From: an uncultured Lachnospiraceae bacterium | GTDB lineage: Bacteria > Bacillota > Clostridia > Lachnospirales > Lachnospiraceae | Direction of reading: 5' to 3' | Assembly (NCBI GenBank): GCA_902767235.1 | Contig: CACXGR010000218.1 | Span: 1-17,011 of the forward strand | DNA: 17,011 bases | Part shown: in pieces, positions 7,472 to 15,062 of the stretch | Layout of the letters: each line of letters opens with the position of its first letter | Position numbering within the stretch: the stretch's first letter is position 1 | Notes under the pieces: generated by a model | The model's database searches: none | The model's input: only the letters and a program-made list of their open reading frames with translations | Told to the model about the DNA's origin: nothing | Made by a program: the position numbers and the translations under genes

Positions 7472-8149
7472 ATGAAGCTTAAAGATTTTACGATCGATAA
7501 CCTGTTCGACCTCAATGAGACCATTGCGGCGGAGCTGTTCGAAGGCAGGGAGTATCCCTGGGAAGTACTGGGCGATATCACTGATTTTATCATCGCTCTT
7601 GGCAATAAGCTCCCCGAGGACCGCTTCGAGAAGAGAGGCGAGAATATCTGGATCGCCAAAAGCGCCAAGGTATTTGACAGCGCCTATATCGGCGGTCCCT
7701 GCATCATCGATGAGGAAGCGGCCGTGAGACAGTGCGCTTTTATCAGAGGCAGCGCCATCGTCGGCAGAGGGACCACGGTCGGCAACTCCACAGAGCTCAA
7801 GAACGTCGTCCTCTTCAACAAGGTTGAGGTCCCCCATTACAATTATGTGGGAGACAGTGTTCTGGGCTTCCACGCGCACATGGGCGCCGGTTCGATCACA
7901 TCGAATGTAAAAGCGGACAAGAAAAACATCGTCATCCGCTGCGGTGATGAGCGTATGGAGACCGGACGCCGCAAGATCGGCGCCATGCTCGGCGACTGGG
8001 CAGACATCGGCTGCAACAGCGTGCTCAATCCCGGAAGCATTGTGGGAAGACACACGAACCTGTATCCGCTCTCCATGGTGAGAGGCTGCATTCCCGCCTA
8101 TCACATCTACAAAGATAAAGACAGCATTGTAAAGAAGGATATGGAGTGA
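7472..8149 (+). CDS. Left-handed beta-helix (GlmU C-domain-like) acyltransferase
   Basis: The protein is about 225 residues (229 if it starts at 7460). After an N-terminal helical segment (MKLKDFTIDNLFDLNETIAA, then EYPWEVL) comes a run of hexapeptide-type turns (IWIAKSAKVFDSAYIG, CIIDEEAAVRQCAFIRG, SAIVGRGTTVGNSTELKN). Next is PHYNYVGDSVLG...HMGAGSITSNVK, which closely parallels the acetyltransferase domain of GlmU. H122 matches the GlmU catalytic His. There is no N-terminal nucleotidyltransferase domain, so a label of UDP-GlcNAc pyrophosphorylase would be misleading. The likely activity is acyl transfer to a sugar or sugar nucleotide; the substrate is unknown. It lies 28 nt after topB and 4 nt before the purine phosphorylase gene, indicating tight co-expression with the latter. 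Confidence 0.8.
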   Translation: MKLKDFTIDNLFDLNETIAAELFEGREYPWEVLGDITDFIIALGNKLPEDRFEKRGENIWIAKSAKVFDSAYIGGPCIIDEEAAVRQCAFIRGSAIVGRGTTVGNSTELKNVVLFNKVEVPHYNYVGDSVLGFHAHMGAGSITSNVKADKKNIVIRCGDERMETGRRKIGAMLGDWADIGCNSVLNPGSIVGRHTNLYPLSMVRGCIPAYHIYKDKDSIVKKDME

Positions 8150-8153
8150 GATC

Positions 8154-8978
8154 ATGAATCAAAAAGTAAGTGATTGTCTGAACTATATAAGGAGTATTAC
8201 CGACTTTAAGCCCAAGGTCGCGCTGGTCCTGGGATCCGGGCTGGGAAGCTATTCCAACACGATGACAAACATTGAATGCGCGATCGCTTACAAAGATATT
8301 CCGGGTTTTCCGGTCTCTACGATCTCCGGTCACGCCGGCCGTTATGTAATGGGATACATCCACGGCGTCCCCACCGTGATCATGGACGGCAGAGTTCACT
8401 ATTACGAGGGATACAGCACGCAGGACGTGGTCCTTCCGATCCGTGTCATGCACGCGCTGGGAGCGGAGATCCTGTTTCTGTCCAATGCCGTTGGCGGAAT
8501 CAATGACGATTTCAAGCCCGGCACACTGGTCAACATAAGCGATCATATCTCCCTCTTTGTGCCCAATCCTCTGCTCGGCCCCAATGATCCCGACGAAGGG
8601 ACCCGTTTCCCGGATATGTCACAAGTCTACGATGTTGAGCTCAGAACGATCATCCGAAAGGCGGCGAACCAGGAGAATATACTTTTAAAAAGAGGCGTTT
8701 ACTGCCAGCTCACAGGACCCTCTTTCGAAACGCCCGCGGAGATCCGGCTTCTGAAGACCCTCGGAGCGGACATGGTAGGCATGAGCACCGTGATCGAGGC
8801 CATCACCGCAAGGCATGCAGGGATGCGGGTCTGCGGCGTATCTCTGGTGACGAACTATGCTGCCGGGATCCGGGCGGAACAATTGAACCATGAGGAAGTG
8901 AAAGCAGCCGGCGTCAAGGCGCAGCCCATGTTCGCAAGGCTTGTCAGCGCCTCTATCGAAGCTATGAAAGATATCTGA
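8154..8978 (+). CDS. punA: Purine-nucleoside phosphorylase, trimeric class
   Basis: The enzyme phosphorolyses inosine and guanosine (and deoxy forms) to base plus (deoxy)ribose-1-phosphate in purine salvage. The 274-residue length fits the low-molecular-weight trimeric class. Visible motifs are the phosphate loop GSGLG (27-31), GRVHYYEGYS with R80 and H82, NAVGGIN (111-117), GPSFET (188-193) with the purine-binding E192, ADMVGMSTV, and N234 in SLVTNYAAG, which contacts the base. The Glu/Asn pair predicts 6-oxopurine specificity rather than adenosine. It starts 4 nt after the acyltransferase stop, so its translation is probably coupled. The 21-nt gap to the MutS-like gene suggests the same transcript. 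The symbols pupG and deoD are also used for related genes; the trimeric type favours punA. Confidence 0.94.
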   Translation: MNQKVSDCLNYIRSITDFKPKVALVLGSGLGSYSNTMTNIECAIAYKDIPGFPVSTISGHAGRYVMGYIHGVPTVIMDGRVHYYEGYSTQDVVLPIRVMHALGAEILFLSNAVGGINDDFKPGTLVNISDHISLFVPNPLLGPNDPDEGTRFPDMSQVYDVELRTIIRKAANQENILLKRGVYCQLTGPSFETPAEIRLLKTLGADMVGMSTVIEAITARHAGMRVCGVSLVTNYAAGIRAEQLNHEEVKAAGVKAQPMFARLVSASIEAMKDI

Positions 8979-8999
8979 ACAGGGATCCGCAAGGCAGTA

Positions 9000-10685
9000 T
9001 TGAACATGAAGACATATATGACAATGTTCGCGCTGGCCGTGATCTTTCTCGCCCTTTCGGCACTGATCGGATCACGCGACCGCAAAGACCGCGAAGAAAA
9101 AGAGCGCCGGCACCTCAAGGAAGGCTTCGGCAAAAAAGGAAACAAAGCCTATCCGGACGGCCGGACAGCGCAGATCCCGGCGTACTTTATGAGACATCCC
9201 GGCGATTTTCAGATCGATGACATCACCTGGAATGATCTCGACATGGACCTTCTGTTTCAGAGCATGGACACGACATGCAGCAGCCCGGGCGAAGAGTATC
9301 TTTACAGGCTTCTGAGATGCCCGCGCACAGGCGGCACTTCACCTCTGAGCGGTGACGGCATGCAGTGGTGGACGGCGCATGAAGAGGAGCGGATCCGCGT
9401 GCAGAGGATCCTTCTGACAGCGGGGATCAACAGCAGGATCTCAGTCTATGAGTATTTGGACCGGCTGGACGGTCTGGAGGACAGAAGTCCTGTCAGCGAC
9501 CTTCCCGCCGTGATCCTGCCGGCCCTTTCCCTGGCGGTCATGGCATATCGTCCTTCTGTCGGCATTTGCTGTCTTTTGGCTTCTTTTGCCTTCAATATCG
9601 TCTCTTATTTCCGGGTCAAAAGACAGATCGGACCGTATTTGATCACGATCCGCTATGTCCTGCGGCTTCTGCAATGTGCCGGGCGTCTGACAGAGGAATC
9701 CTTTCCGCACTATGAAAGGGAAAAGGAAGTGCTGCGAACACAGGTCCGGTCCTTTAAACGCTTCCGCGCGGGCAGCAGCATTCTGCTCAGGAACACTTCC
9801 GGAACGGGGACCGGCAATCCGCTGGACCTGATCCTGGATTATCTGTGCATCCTCTTTCATATCGACCTCTTCAAGTTCGGCTCCATGGTCAGGGCGCTCA
9901 GGGGGAAAGAGAAGGAGATCGACGATCTCATCGCTTCGATCGGATCCATTGACGCGCAGATCAGCATTGCTTCCTACCGGGAGAGCCTGCCGGTCTACTG
10001 TATACCGGATCTCACCGGCTCCGGCTTCGAGGCGGACGGACTGATCCATCCGCTTTTGGAAAAACCGGTGCCGAATACCCTGCATACCGGCAGACCGGTC
10101 CTTCTTACCGGCTCCAATGCGTCGGGCAAATCGACTTTTCTCAAGGCCGCCGCACTGGCCGCACTGCTCTCACAGACGATCGACACGGCGCCGGCAGAGC
10201 GGTATAAGAGCTGCTGCTGCAGGATCTTTACTTCAATGGCCTTGCGCGATGACATAAGGAGCGGCGAGAGCTACTTCATTGTGGAAATACGCTCTCTCAA
10301 AAGAGTGCTGGACGCCTCCTGCGACGGATCAAAAGTACCTGTCCTGTGCTGCGTCGACGAAGTGCTCAGAGGGACCAATACCATTGAGAGGATCAGTGCA
10401 TCCGCAGAGATCCTCGATCGGCTGGCGGACAGAGGGATCCTGATCTTTGCCGCCACACACGACATGGAACTCACGGATCTGCTCAGGGAGCGATACGTCA
10501 ATTACCATTTTTCGGAGACAATGAACGAAGGCGATGTCACTTTTTCCTACAAGCTGCTTGACGGCCCTGCGGACAGCAGAAATGCGATCCGTCTTCTGTG
10601 CGCGCTCGGCTATGACGAAGAGATCGCGGACAGAGCAGAAGAGCGGGCGAAGAGGTTTATGGACACGGGGCGCTGGATCATGTGA
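9000..10685 (+). CDS. Membrane-anchored MutS-like ATPase
   Basis: The 561-residue protein begins with a hydrophobic helix (about 5-24, YMTMFALAVIFLALSALIG). A second hydrophobic pair (about 168-183 and 186-204) makes membrane attachment likely. The C-terminal half is a MutS-family ABC ATPase: Walker A T370-G-S-N-A-S-G-K-S-T379, Walker B CVDE with D453-E454 leading into DEVLRGTNTIERISAS, and switch His H487 in AATHDMELTDLL. The middle (DDITWNDLDMDLLFQSMDTT...SPGEEYLY) resembles the MutS core/lever region. No mismatch-recognition domain with the F-x-E motif is present, so this is not MutS proper. Its function is unknown. Two starts are possible (9000 and 9006); AAGG at 8991-8994 slightly favours 9000. 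The gene ends in ATG-TGA, close to rnhA. Confidence 0.85.
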   Translation: MNMKTYMTMFALAVIFLALSALIGSRDRKDREEKERRHLKEGFGKKGNKAYPDGRTAQIPAYFMRHPGDFQIDDITWNDLDMDLLFQSMDTTCSSPGEEYLYRLLRCPRTGGTSPLSGDGMQWWTAHEEERIRVQRILLTAGINSRISVYEYLDRLDGLEDRSPVSDLPAVILPALSLAVMAYRPSVGICCLLASFAFNIVSYFRVKRQIGPYLITIRYVLRLLQCAGRLTEESFPHYEREKEVLRTQVRSFKRFRAGSSILLRNTSGTGTGNPLDLILDYLCILFHIDLFKFGSMVRALRGKEKEIDDLIASIGSIDAQISIASYRESLPVYCIPDLTGSGFEADGLIHPLLEKPVPNTLHTGRPVLLTGSNASGKSTFLKAAALAALLSQTIDTAPAERYKSCCCRIFTSMALRDDIRSGESYFIVEIRSLKRVLDASCDGSKVPVLCCVDEVLRGTNTIERISASAEILDRLADRGILIFAATHDMELTDLLRERYVNYHFSETMNEGDVTFSYKLLDGPADSRNAIRLLCALGYDEEIADRAEERAKRFMDTGRWIM

Positions 10686-10714
10686 GGCGCCGGAAAGGAA
10701 GACACATACAGCTT

Positions 10715-11200
10715 ATGAACGATCTCAAGAGAGTCAGGATCTATTCCGACGGTGCAGCCAGGGGAAACCCCGACGGCCCGGGTGGATACGGTGCGATTCT
10801 TCAGTATACAGATGCTGCCGGCAAGCTCCATGAGAAGGAGCTCTCAGAGGGCTTTTCGCAGACGACCAATAACCGCATGGAACTGCTGGGCGTGATCAAG
10901 GCAATGGAATGCCTGCGCTTTCCCTGTGAGGTGGACGTCTACTCGGATTCCAAATATGTGGTGAGCGCCTTTAACGAGAACTGGGTCGGGAGCTGGCAGA
11001 AGAACGGATGGAAGACCGCCTCCAAACAGCCTGTAAAGAACCGTGAGCTCTGGGAGCGGCTTCTGGCCGCCATGGAGCCCCATGTTGTCCATTACCACTG
11101 GGTAAAGGGACATGCCGGGCATCCCGAGAATGAGCGCTGCGATATTTTGGCCACAACAGCCGCAGATGCCGTGGGCAGGAAAGGAGACACAGATGGCTGA
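10715..11200 (+). CDS. rnhA: Ribonuclease HI
   Basis: The enzyme cuts RNA in RNA:DNA hybrids, removing primers and R-loops. From ATG 10715 the protein is 161 residues, near the usual 155. The D-E-D-D metal-binding set is complete: D12 (IYSDGAARGNPDGPGG), E56 (TNNRMELLG), D78 (VYSDSKYV) and D143 (ERCDILAT), with H133 in WVKGHAGH. The frame is also open from a GTG at 10682 that overlaps the upstream stop codon as GTGA, a common coupling arrangement. That start would add 11 basic residues (MRRRKGRHIQL) not typical of the family. AAAGGA at 10694-10699 is rather far (15 nt) from 10715, so the start is not certain. Its end overlaps dut by 8 nt. Confidence 0.94.
   Translation: MNDLKRVRIYSDGAARGNPDGPGGYGAILQYTDAAGKLHEKELSEGFSQTTNNRMELLGVIKAMECLRFPCEVDVYSDSKYVVSAFNENWVGSWQKNGWKTASKQPVKNRELWERLLAAMEPHVVHYHWVKGHAGHPENERCDILATTAADAVGRKGDTDG
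11181..11186 (+). promoter_or_regulatory. Ribosome binding site setting the dut start
   Basis: AAGGAG lies 6 nt before ATG 11193 and inside the rnhA coding sequence. It fixes the dut start there, rather than at the in-frame ATG 11112 that would overlap rnhA by about 90 nt. Confidence 0.85.
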
Positions 11201-11639
11201 CGCGATCAATGTCAGGTTCCGCAGGACGAGCAGCCTGGCGCACATCCCCACCAGAGGAAGTGAAAAGGCGGCCGGCTACGATCTCTATGCAGCCGTCTCA
11301 GAGCCTGTCAGGATAGAGCCTCATCAGACCGTATCCATCGATACCGGGCTGCAGTTTGAGATACCGGACGGGTATTTTGCGGCGATCTATGCAAGAAGCG
11401 GCATCGCCTCCAGAGAGGGGCTTCGCCCCGCCAACTGCACGGGCGTATGCGACTCCGACTATCGGGGCAATTATATCGTGGCCCTGCACAACGACAGCGA
11501 GCACACACGCACCGTGGAGCCGGGCGAGCGGATCGCGCAGATGGTGGTCATCCCCTATCTGCCCGTAGCGTTCGAGGAGGCGGAAACGCTCTCGGAAACG
11601 GACCGCGGAGCGGGCGGCTTTGGCAGCACCGGCCGATAA
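11193..11639 (+). CDS. dut: dUTP diphosphatase (dUTPase), trimeric
   Basis: The enzyme hydrolyses dUTP to dUMP and pyrophosphate, keeping uracil out of DNA and supplying dUMP for thymidylate. The 148-residue protein carries all five trimeric dUTPase motifs in order: AGYDLYA (27-33), YARSGIA (66-72), GVCDSDYRG (84-92) with the catalytic-site D87, GERIAQMVV (111-119), and the C-terminal Gly-rich arm RGAGGFGSTGR (138-148), which closes over the substrate. The start overlaps the rnhA stop by 8 nt, so the two are probably translationally coupled. This links hybrid removal and nucleotide sanitation in one transcript. gltX follows by 54 nt with no clear terminator between. Confidence 0.96.
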   Translation: MADAINVRFRRTSSLAHIPTRGSEKAAGYDLYAAVSEPVRIEPHQTVSIDTGLQFEIPDGYFAAIYARSGIASREGLRPANCTGVCDSDYRGNYIVALHNDSEHTRTVEPGERIAQMVVIPYLPVAFEEAETLSETDRGAGGFGSTGR

Positions 11640-11693
11640 GGGCACAGATACCGTCTTTGAATATGTAAATAATAAACCGGAGGATAATACATC

Positions 11694-13142
11694 ATGAAAA
11701 TCAGAACCAGATATGCCCCCAGTCCCACAGGCCGCATGCATGTGGGCAATCTCAGGACCGCACTTTACGCCTACCTGATCGCCAAACATGAGGACGGCGA
11801 TTTTATTCTGCGGATCGAAGATACTGATCAGGGACGATATGTGGACGGCGCTGTGGACATCATCAAGCGCACAATGGAAGCGACAGGCCTGATCGAGGAC
11901 GAAGGTCCGGACAAGGATAAAGGCTTCGGCCCCTATGTGCAGAGCGAGCGCATGCGCGCCGGCATCTACAATAAATATGCGCAGGAGCTTATCGACAGGG
12001 GAGAGGCCTATCGCTGTTTCTGTACGCCCGAAAGGCTCTCCACGCTGACTCAGGTAGTGGACGGCAAGGAGATCAGTGTATATGACAAGCACTGCCTGCA
12101 CCTGACACAGGAAGAGATCGACCGCAATCTTGCGGAGGGAAAGCCCTATGTCATTCGCCAGAACAATCCGACGGAAGGAACGACCACGTTCCACGATGAA
12201 CTTTACGGCGATGTTACCGTAGACAACACAGAGCTCGATGATATGATCCTGATCAAGTCTGACGGCTATCCCACCTATAACTTTGCAAATGTGGTGGATG
12301 ACCACTTAATGGGCATCACGCATGTGGTGAGAGGCAACGAGTATATTTCCTCCTCTCCCAAATACAACCGTCTCTATGATGCTTTCGGCTGGGATATTCC
12401 CAAGTATATCCACTGCCCGCTGATCACAGACGAGTTCCATCACAAGCTCTCCAAGCGGAGCGGCCATTCCTCCTACGAGGATCTGATCGAGCAGGGCTTC
12501 CTTCCGGAAGCCGTGGTCAACTTTATCGCACTCCTGGGCTGGTCCCCGGACAGTGACCAGGAGATCTTCAGCCTGGAAGAATTGGTGAAGATCTTCGACT
12601 ATCACAGGATCAACAAGTCCCCTTCCGTCTTCGACTACCAGAAACTGCGCTGGATGAACGGGGAGTATTTAAAGGCAATGGATCCGGACGTCTTCTATGA
12701 AAAGGCGGAGCCTTATCTCAGGGCAGCCATCAAAAGAGACCTCGATCTTCACAAGATCGCCGAGATGGTCCGCACAAGAATTGAGATATTCCCCGACATC
12801 GCCGAGATGGTGAGTTTCTTCGAGGAAGTGCCCGACTATGATCTCTCTCTCTACACCCACAAGAAGATGAAGACCAATGCCGAGTCCTCCCTCAAGGTTC
12901 TCAAAGAAGTGCTGCCCATCCTTGAAGCACAGGAAGACTATTCCAACGAGGCGCTTTTCGCCGCGATCAAGTCCTATGTACAGGAAAACGGCTATAAAAA
13001 CGGCTATGTACTCTGGCCCCTGCGCATAGCGGTATCCGGCCGGCAGACCACACCCGCCGGCGCCACGGAGATCCTGGAGGTTCTCGGAAGAGAGGAATCC
13101 GTAAAGAGGATCAAGGCCGCGATCGAAAAGCTGGAAGGCTGA
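11694..13142 (+). CDS. gltX: Glutamyl-tRNA synthetase
   Basis: This class I synthetase charges tRNA-Glu, and possibly tRNA-Gln if the organism uses the amidotransferase route, which cannot be judged here. The 482-residue length is standard. The HIGH-type motif reads H16-V-G-N19 after RYAPSPTGRM, and the KMSKS-type motif reads K251-L-S-K-R255. Cys108-x-Cys110 with Cys134-x-His136 forms the zinc-binding set known from E. coli GluRS. The C-terminal anticodon-binding half includes QENGYKNGYVLWPLRIAVSG and ends with an EILEVLGREESVKRI helix. A GGAGG ribosome binding site lies at 11680-11684. The 54-nt upstream gap is slightly AT-rich but has no convincing promoter. The helicase gene follows by 26 nt. 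Confidence 0.97.
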   Translation: MKIRTRYAPSPTGRMHVGNLRTALYAYLIAKHEDGDFILRIEDTDQGRYVDGAVDIIKRTMEATGLIEDEGPDKDKGFGPYVQSERMRAGIYNKYAQELIDRGEAYRCFCTPERLSTLTQVVDGKEISVYDKHCLHLTQEEIDRNLAEGKPYVIRQNNPTEGTTTFHDELYGDVTVDNTELDDMILIKSDGYPTYNFANVVDDHLMGITHVVRGNEYISSSPKYNRLYDAFGWDIPKYIHCPLITDEFHHKLSKRSGHSSYEDLIEQGFLPEAVVNFIALLGWSPDSDQEIFSLEELVKIFDYHRINKSPSVFDYQKLRWMNGEYLKAMDPDVFYEKAEPYLRAAIKRDLDLHKIAEMVRTRIEIFPDIAEMVSFFEEVPDYDLSLYTHKKMKTNAESSLKVLKEVLPILEAQEDYSNEALFAAIKSYVQENGYKNGYVLWPLRIAVSGRQTTPAGATEILEVLGREESVKRIKAAIEKLEG

Positions 13143-13168
13143 CCGGCTTTGCGCGCGGTTATTCCGGA

Positions 13169-14971
13169 ATGCCGGATCTCACTATGAAATCAAATCTTGA
13201 CAGCTCCCAGCGGGAGGCAGTCTGCTGCGGCACCGGTCCGTGCGAAGTCATCGCCGGGCCGGGCAGCGGCAAGACGCTGGTCCTGACAGAGCACATTCTT
13301 TATCTTATCGAACACGAGCACGTCCCTCCGTCCGGGATCCTCGTGCTTACATTCAGCCGCGCGGCCGCCGCTCAGATGAAAGAGCGATTCTCTGTAAGAT
13401 CACAAGGCCGCTTCCGCGATGTCCGCTTCGGCACATTCCACTCCGTATTTTTTTACATTCTCAGAGAGAGCACCGGCAGGAATTACGCGCTGCTCACTGC
13501 TTTTCAGAGAGAAAAGATACTGTCGCAGCTGATCCTCAATTATTATGACGACCCAAAGGAGCGCCCCGCCGCAGAGGAGCTGGAGAAAATGCTGCGCGCC
13601 TCTTCAAACACAGGGGAGGATGCGGAGAAGATCCGCTGCATTCAAAGAGATTATCGATCTTACCTTCGGGAAAACCGGTTCATCGATTTTGACGATATGA
13701 TCCTTGCATGCAGGCATATTCTGACCCGCCATGCCCAGGTGCGGGAATACTGGCAAAAGCAGTTCCGCGCCATACTGGTGGATGAATTCCAGGATGTAAA
13801 TACAGAACAATATGAAGTGCTCAGGCTTCTCACGGACGGGCGGGGACTCTTTGTCGTAGGAGATGATGACCAGAGCATCTACGGCTTTCGCGGGAGCTCT
13901 CCCTCCATCATGCAGAGATTCATGACTGATTTTCCGGGAGCTGTTCGGATCTTTTTGGGATTCAATTACAGGTGCAGCGCCAATATCTGCAAGGCCGCCG
14001 GCATCATGATCCGGGAGAACAGGATCCGGATCGAAAAGGCTGTTCAGGCGGTCTGTCCGCCGGGGGACCGCGTTGTCCTCAAGGGGTTCAAAGAGGACCG
14101 GCAGCAGCTGGATTATCTGGCGGACGAACTGGCCCGAATGACAGAAGAAGAGCAGTGCCGCGCGGCAGTGATCACGCGCACCAATCTTCACGTGCAGAAG
14201 GTTGCCGCCTTTCTTTCTTCCAGGAATATCACCTGTGCCGGAAAGATCTCCGCCTCACAGGCCGTCCTGGAGACGGTGCTCCGGGACCTGGAGCATTACC
14301 GGCGCCTCTCTATGGGAATGCGGGAGGGAAGCCTGCCCAGGCAGTCCCTCTACCGGGTGATGAACCGCCCGGAGCGGTATCTTCTCCGCTCTGTCGCAGA
14401 CAAAGAACAGATCCCGGTCCAAAGACTGCGGGACAACATCCTGCGTCAGAAAGGATCCGTCACGGAATTGACGGAGTTTCTGAAAGATCTCTTTGTTCTG
14501 AGCACTTTCGATCCCGAGGGATTTCTTCGATACCTGTTCGACGCCATGGGATACGGAAGGTGGGCGCAGGAAAACCTGGGGAGTGCATACGAGGTCAAAA
14601 AAGTGCAGGAAGAGCTGCTTCGGCTCAGCAGACAGTTTAAGGACACCGGAGAGATGATCGAAGCCGCTGTGCGCGGAAGGGAACAACACCGGAAGGAATC
14701 ATCCGGAGGCGTGCAGATCATGACGATGCACGCCTGCAAAGGACTTGAATTCGAGCGTGTCTATCTTCCGGCCTTAAATGAAGGGATCATCCCCGGAAGA
14801 AGATGCCGGGAAGCAGAGGATCTGGAGGAGGAGAGGCGTCTTTTGTATGTGGCGATGACGCGGGCGCGGCAGCACCTCGAACTCCTATATGTGACCGGAA
14901 GCAGAGAGAATCCGCGGCCGCCTTCCCGTTTCTTATCCGTTTATGGAGTCAAGAGCTTTGTATACTCCTGA
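13169..14971 (+). CDS. UvrD/PcrA-like ATP-dependent DNA helicase (short form)
   Basis: This superfamily 1A 3'-5' helicase has 600 residues. The motifs are complete: Q motif region LDSSQREAV, Walker A G30-P-G-S-G-K-T36, the TFSRAAAAQM segment, Walker B V-D205-E-F-Q-D, DDQSIYGFRGS, the NYRCSANI Arg motif, MTMHACKGLEFERVYLPALNEGIIP (motif V region) and EEERRLLYVAMTRAR (motif VI). It is shorter than PcrA/UvrD (about 720 residues). The 2B region looks reduced and there is no C-terminal Tudor-like extension, so it is probably a paralogue rather than the main PcrA. An in-frame ATG at 13184 is a second possible start; neither has a good ribosome binding site. It follows gltX by 26 nt and is probably the last gene of the transcript. 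Confidence 0.93.
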   Translation: MPDLTMKSNLDSSQREAVCCGTGPCEVIAGPGSGKTLVLTEHILYLIEHEHVPPSGILVLTFSRAAAAQMKERFSVRSQGRFRDVRFGTFHSVFFYILRESTGRNYALLTAFQREKILSQLILNYYDDPKERPAAEELEKMLRASSNTGEDAEKIRCIQRDYRSYLRENRFIDFDDMILACRHILTRHAQVREYWQKQFRAILVDEFQDVNTEQYEVLRLLTDGRGLFVVGDDDQSIYGFRGSSPSIMQRFMTDFPGAVRIFLGFNYRCSANICKAAGIMIRENRIRIEKAVQAVCPPGDRVVLKGFKEDRQQLDYLADELARMTEEEQCRAAVITRTNLHVQKVAAFLSSRNITCAGKISASQAVLETVLRDLEHYRRLSMGMREGSLPRQSLYRVMNRPERYLLRSVADKEQIPVQRLRDNILRQKGSVTELTEFLKDLFVLSTFDPEGFLRYLFDAMGYGRWAQENLGSAYEVKKVQEELLRLSRQFKDTGEMIEAAVRGREQHRKESSGGVQIMTMHACKGLEFERVYLPALNEGIIPGRRCREAEDLEEERRLLYVAMTRARQHLELLYVTGSRENPRPPSRFLSVYGVKSFVYS

Positions 14972-14986
14972 GTATTGTGGTAGAAT
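14958..14986 (+). promoter_or_regulatory. Candidate promoter with inverted repeat before the GH13-like gene
   Basis: TTGTAT (14958-14963) and TAGAAT (14981-14986) are 17 nt apart and straddle the helicase stop codon. Between them lies a 6-bp inverted repeat, ATACTC-CT-GAGTAT (14962-14975), that could be an operator. Arms this short are expected a few times by chance in a window of this size, so this is tentative. The region to 15047 holds nothing else that I recognise. Confidence 0.4.
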
Positions 14987-15047
14987 ATATTATCTATGTT
15001 TTGCGGCATCACGGTCACGGGCGTTGTAAATCATATTATGACTACGC

Positions 15048-15054
15048 AAGGAGG
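15048..15054 (+). promoter_or_regulatory. Strong ribosome binding site supporting a TTG start
   Basis: AAGGAGG is a perfect Shine-Dalgarno sequence, 8 nt before TTG 15063. The first in-frame ATG (15099) has no comparable site, so the TTG is preferred. Confidence 0.8.
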
Positions 15055-15062
15055 CACACAAA

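Noticed and set aside
11112..11192. Longer dut start at 11112
   Set aside because: It would overlap rnhA by about 90 nt without a ribosome binding site; AAGGAG at 11181-11186 fits ATG 11193, where dUTPase homology begins.
11640..11693. Possible promoter before gltX (AT-rich stretch near 11656-11676)
   Set aside because: No -35/-10 pair with acceptable spacing could be found.
11298..12305. Long reverse-strand open frame of 335 codons opposite dut and the gltX 5' half
   Set aside because: It overlaps two certain genes completely, shows no recognisable motif, and is an open shadow frame produced by their codon usage.
13143..13175. CCGGC...GCCGG pairing between gltX and the helicase start as a terminator
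   Set aside because: The stem is only 5 bp, lacks a T run, and extends into the next coding sequence.
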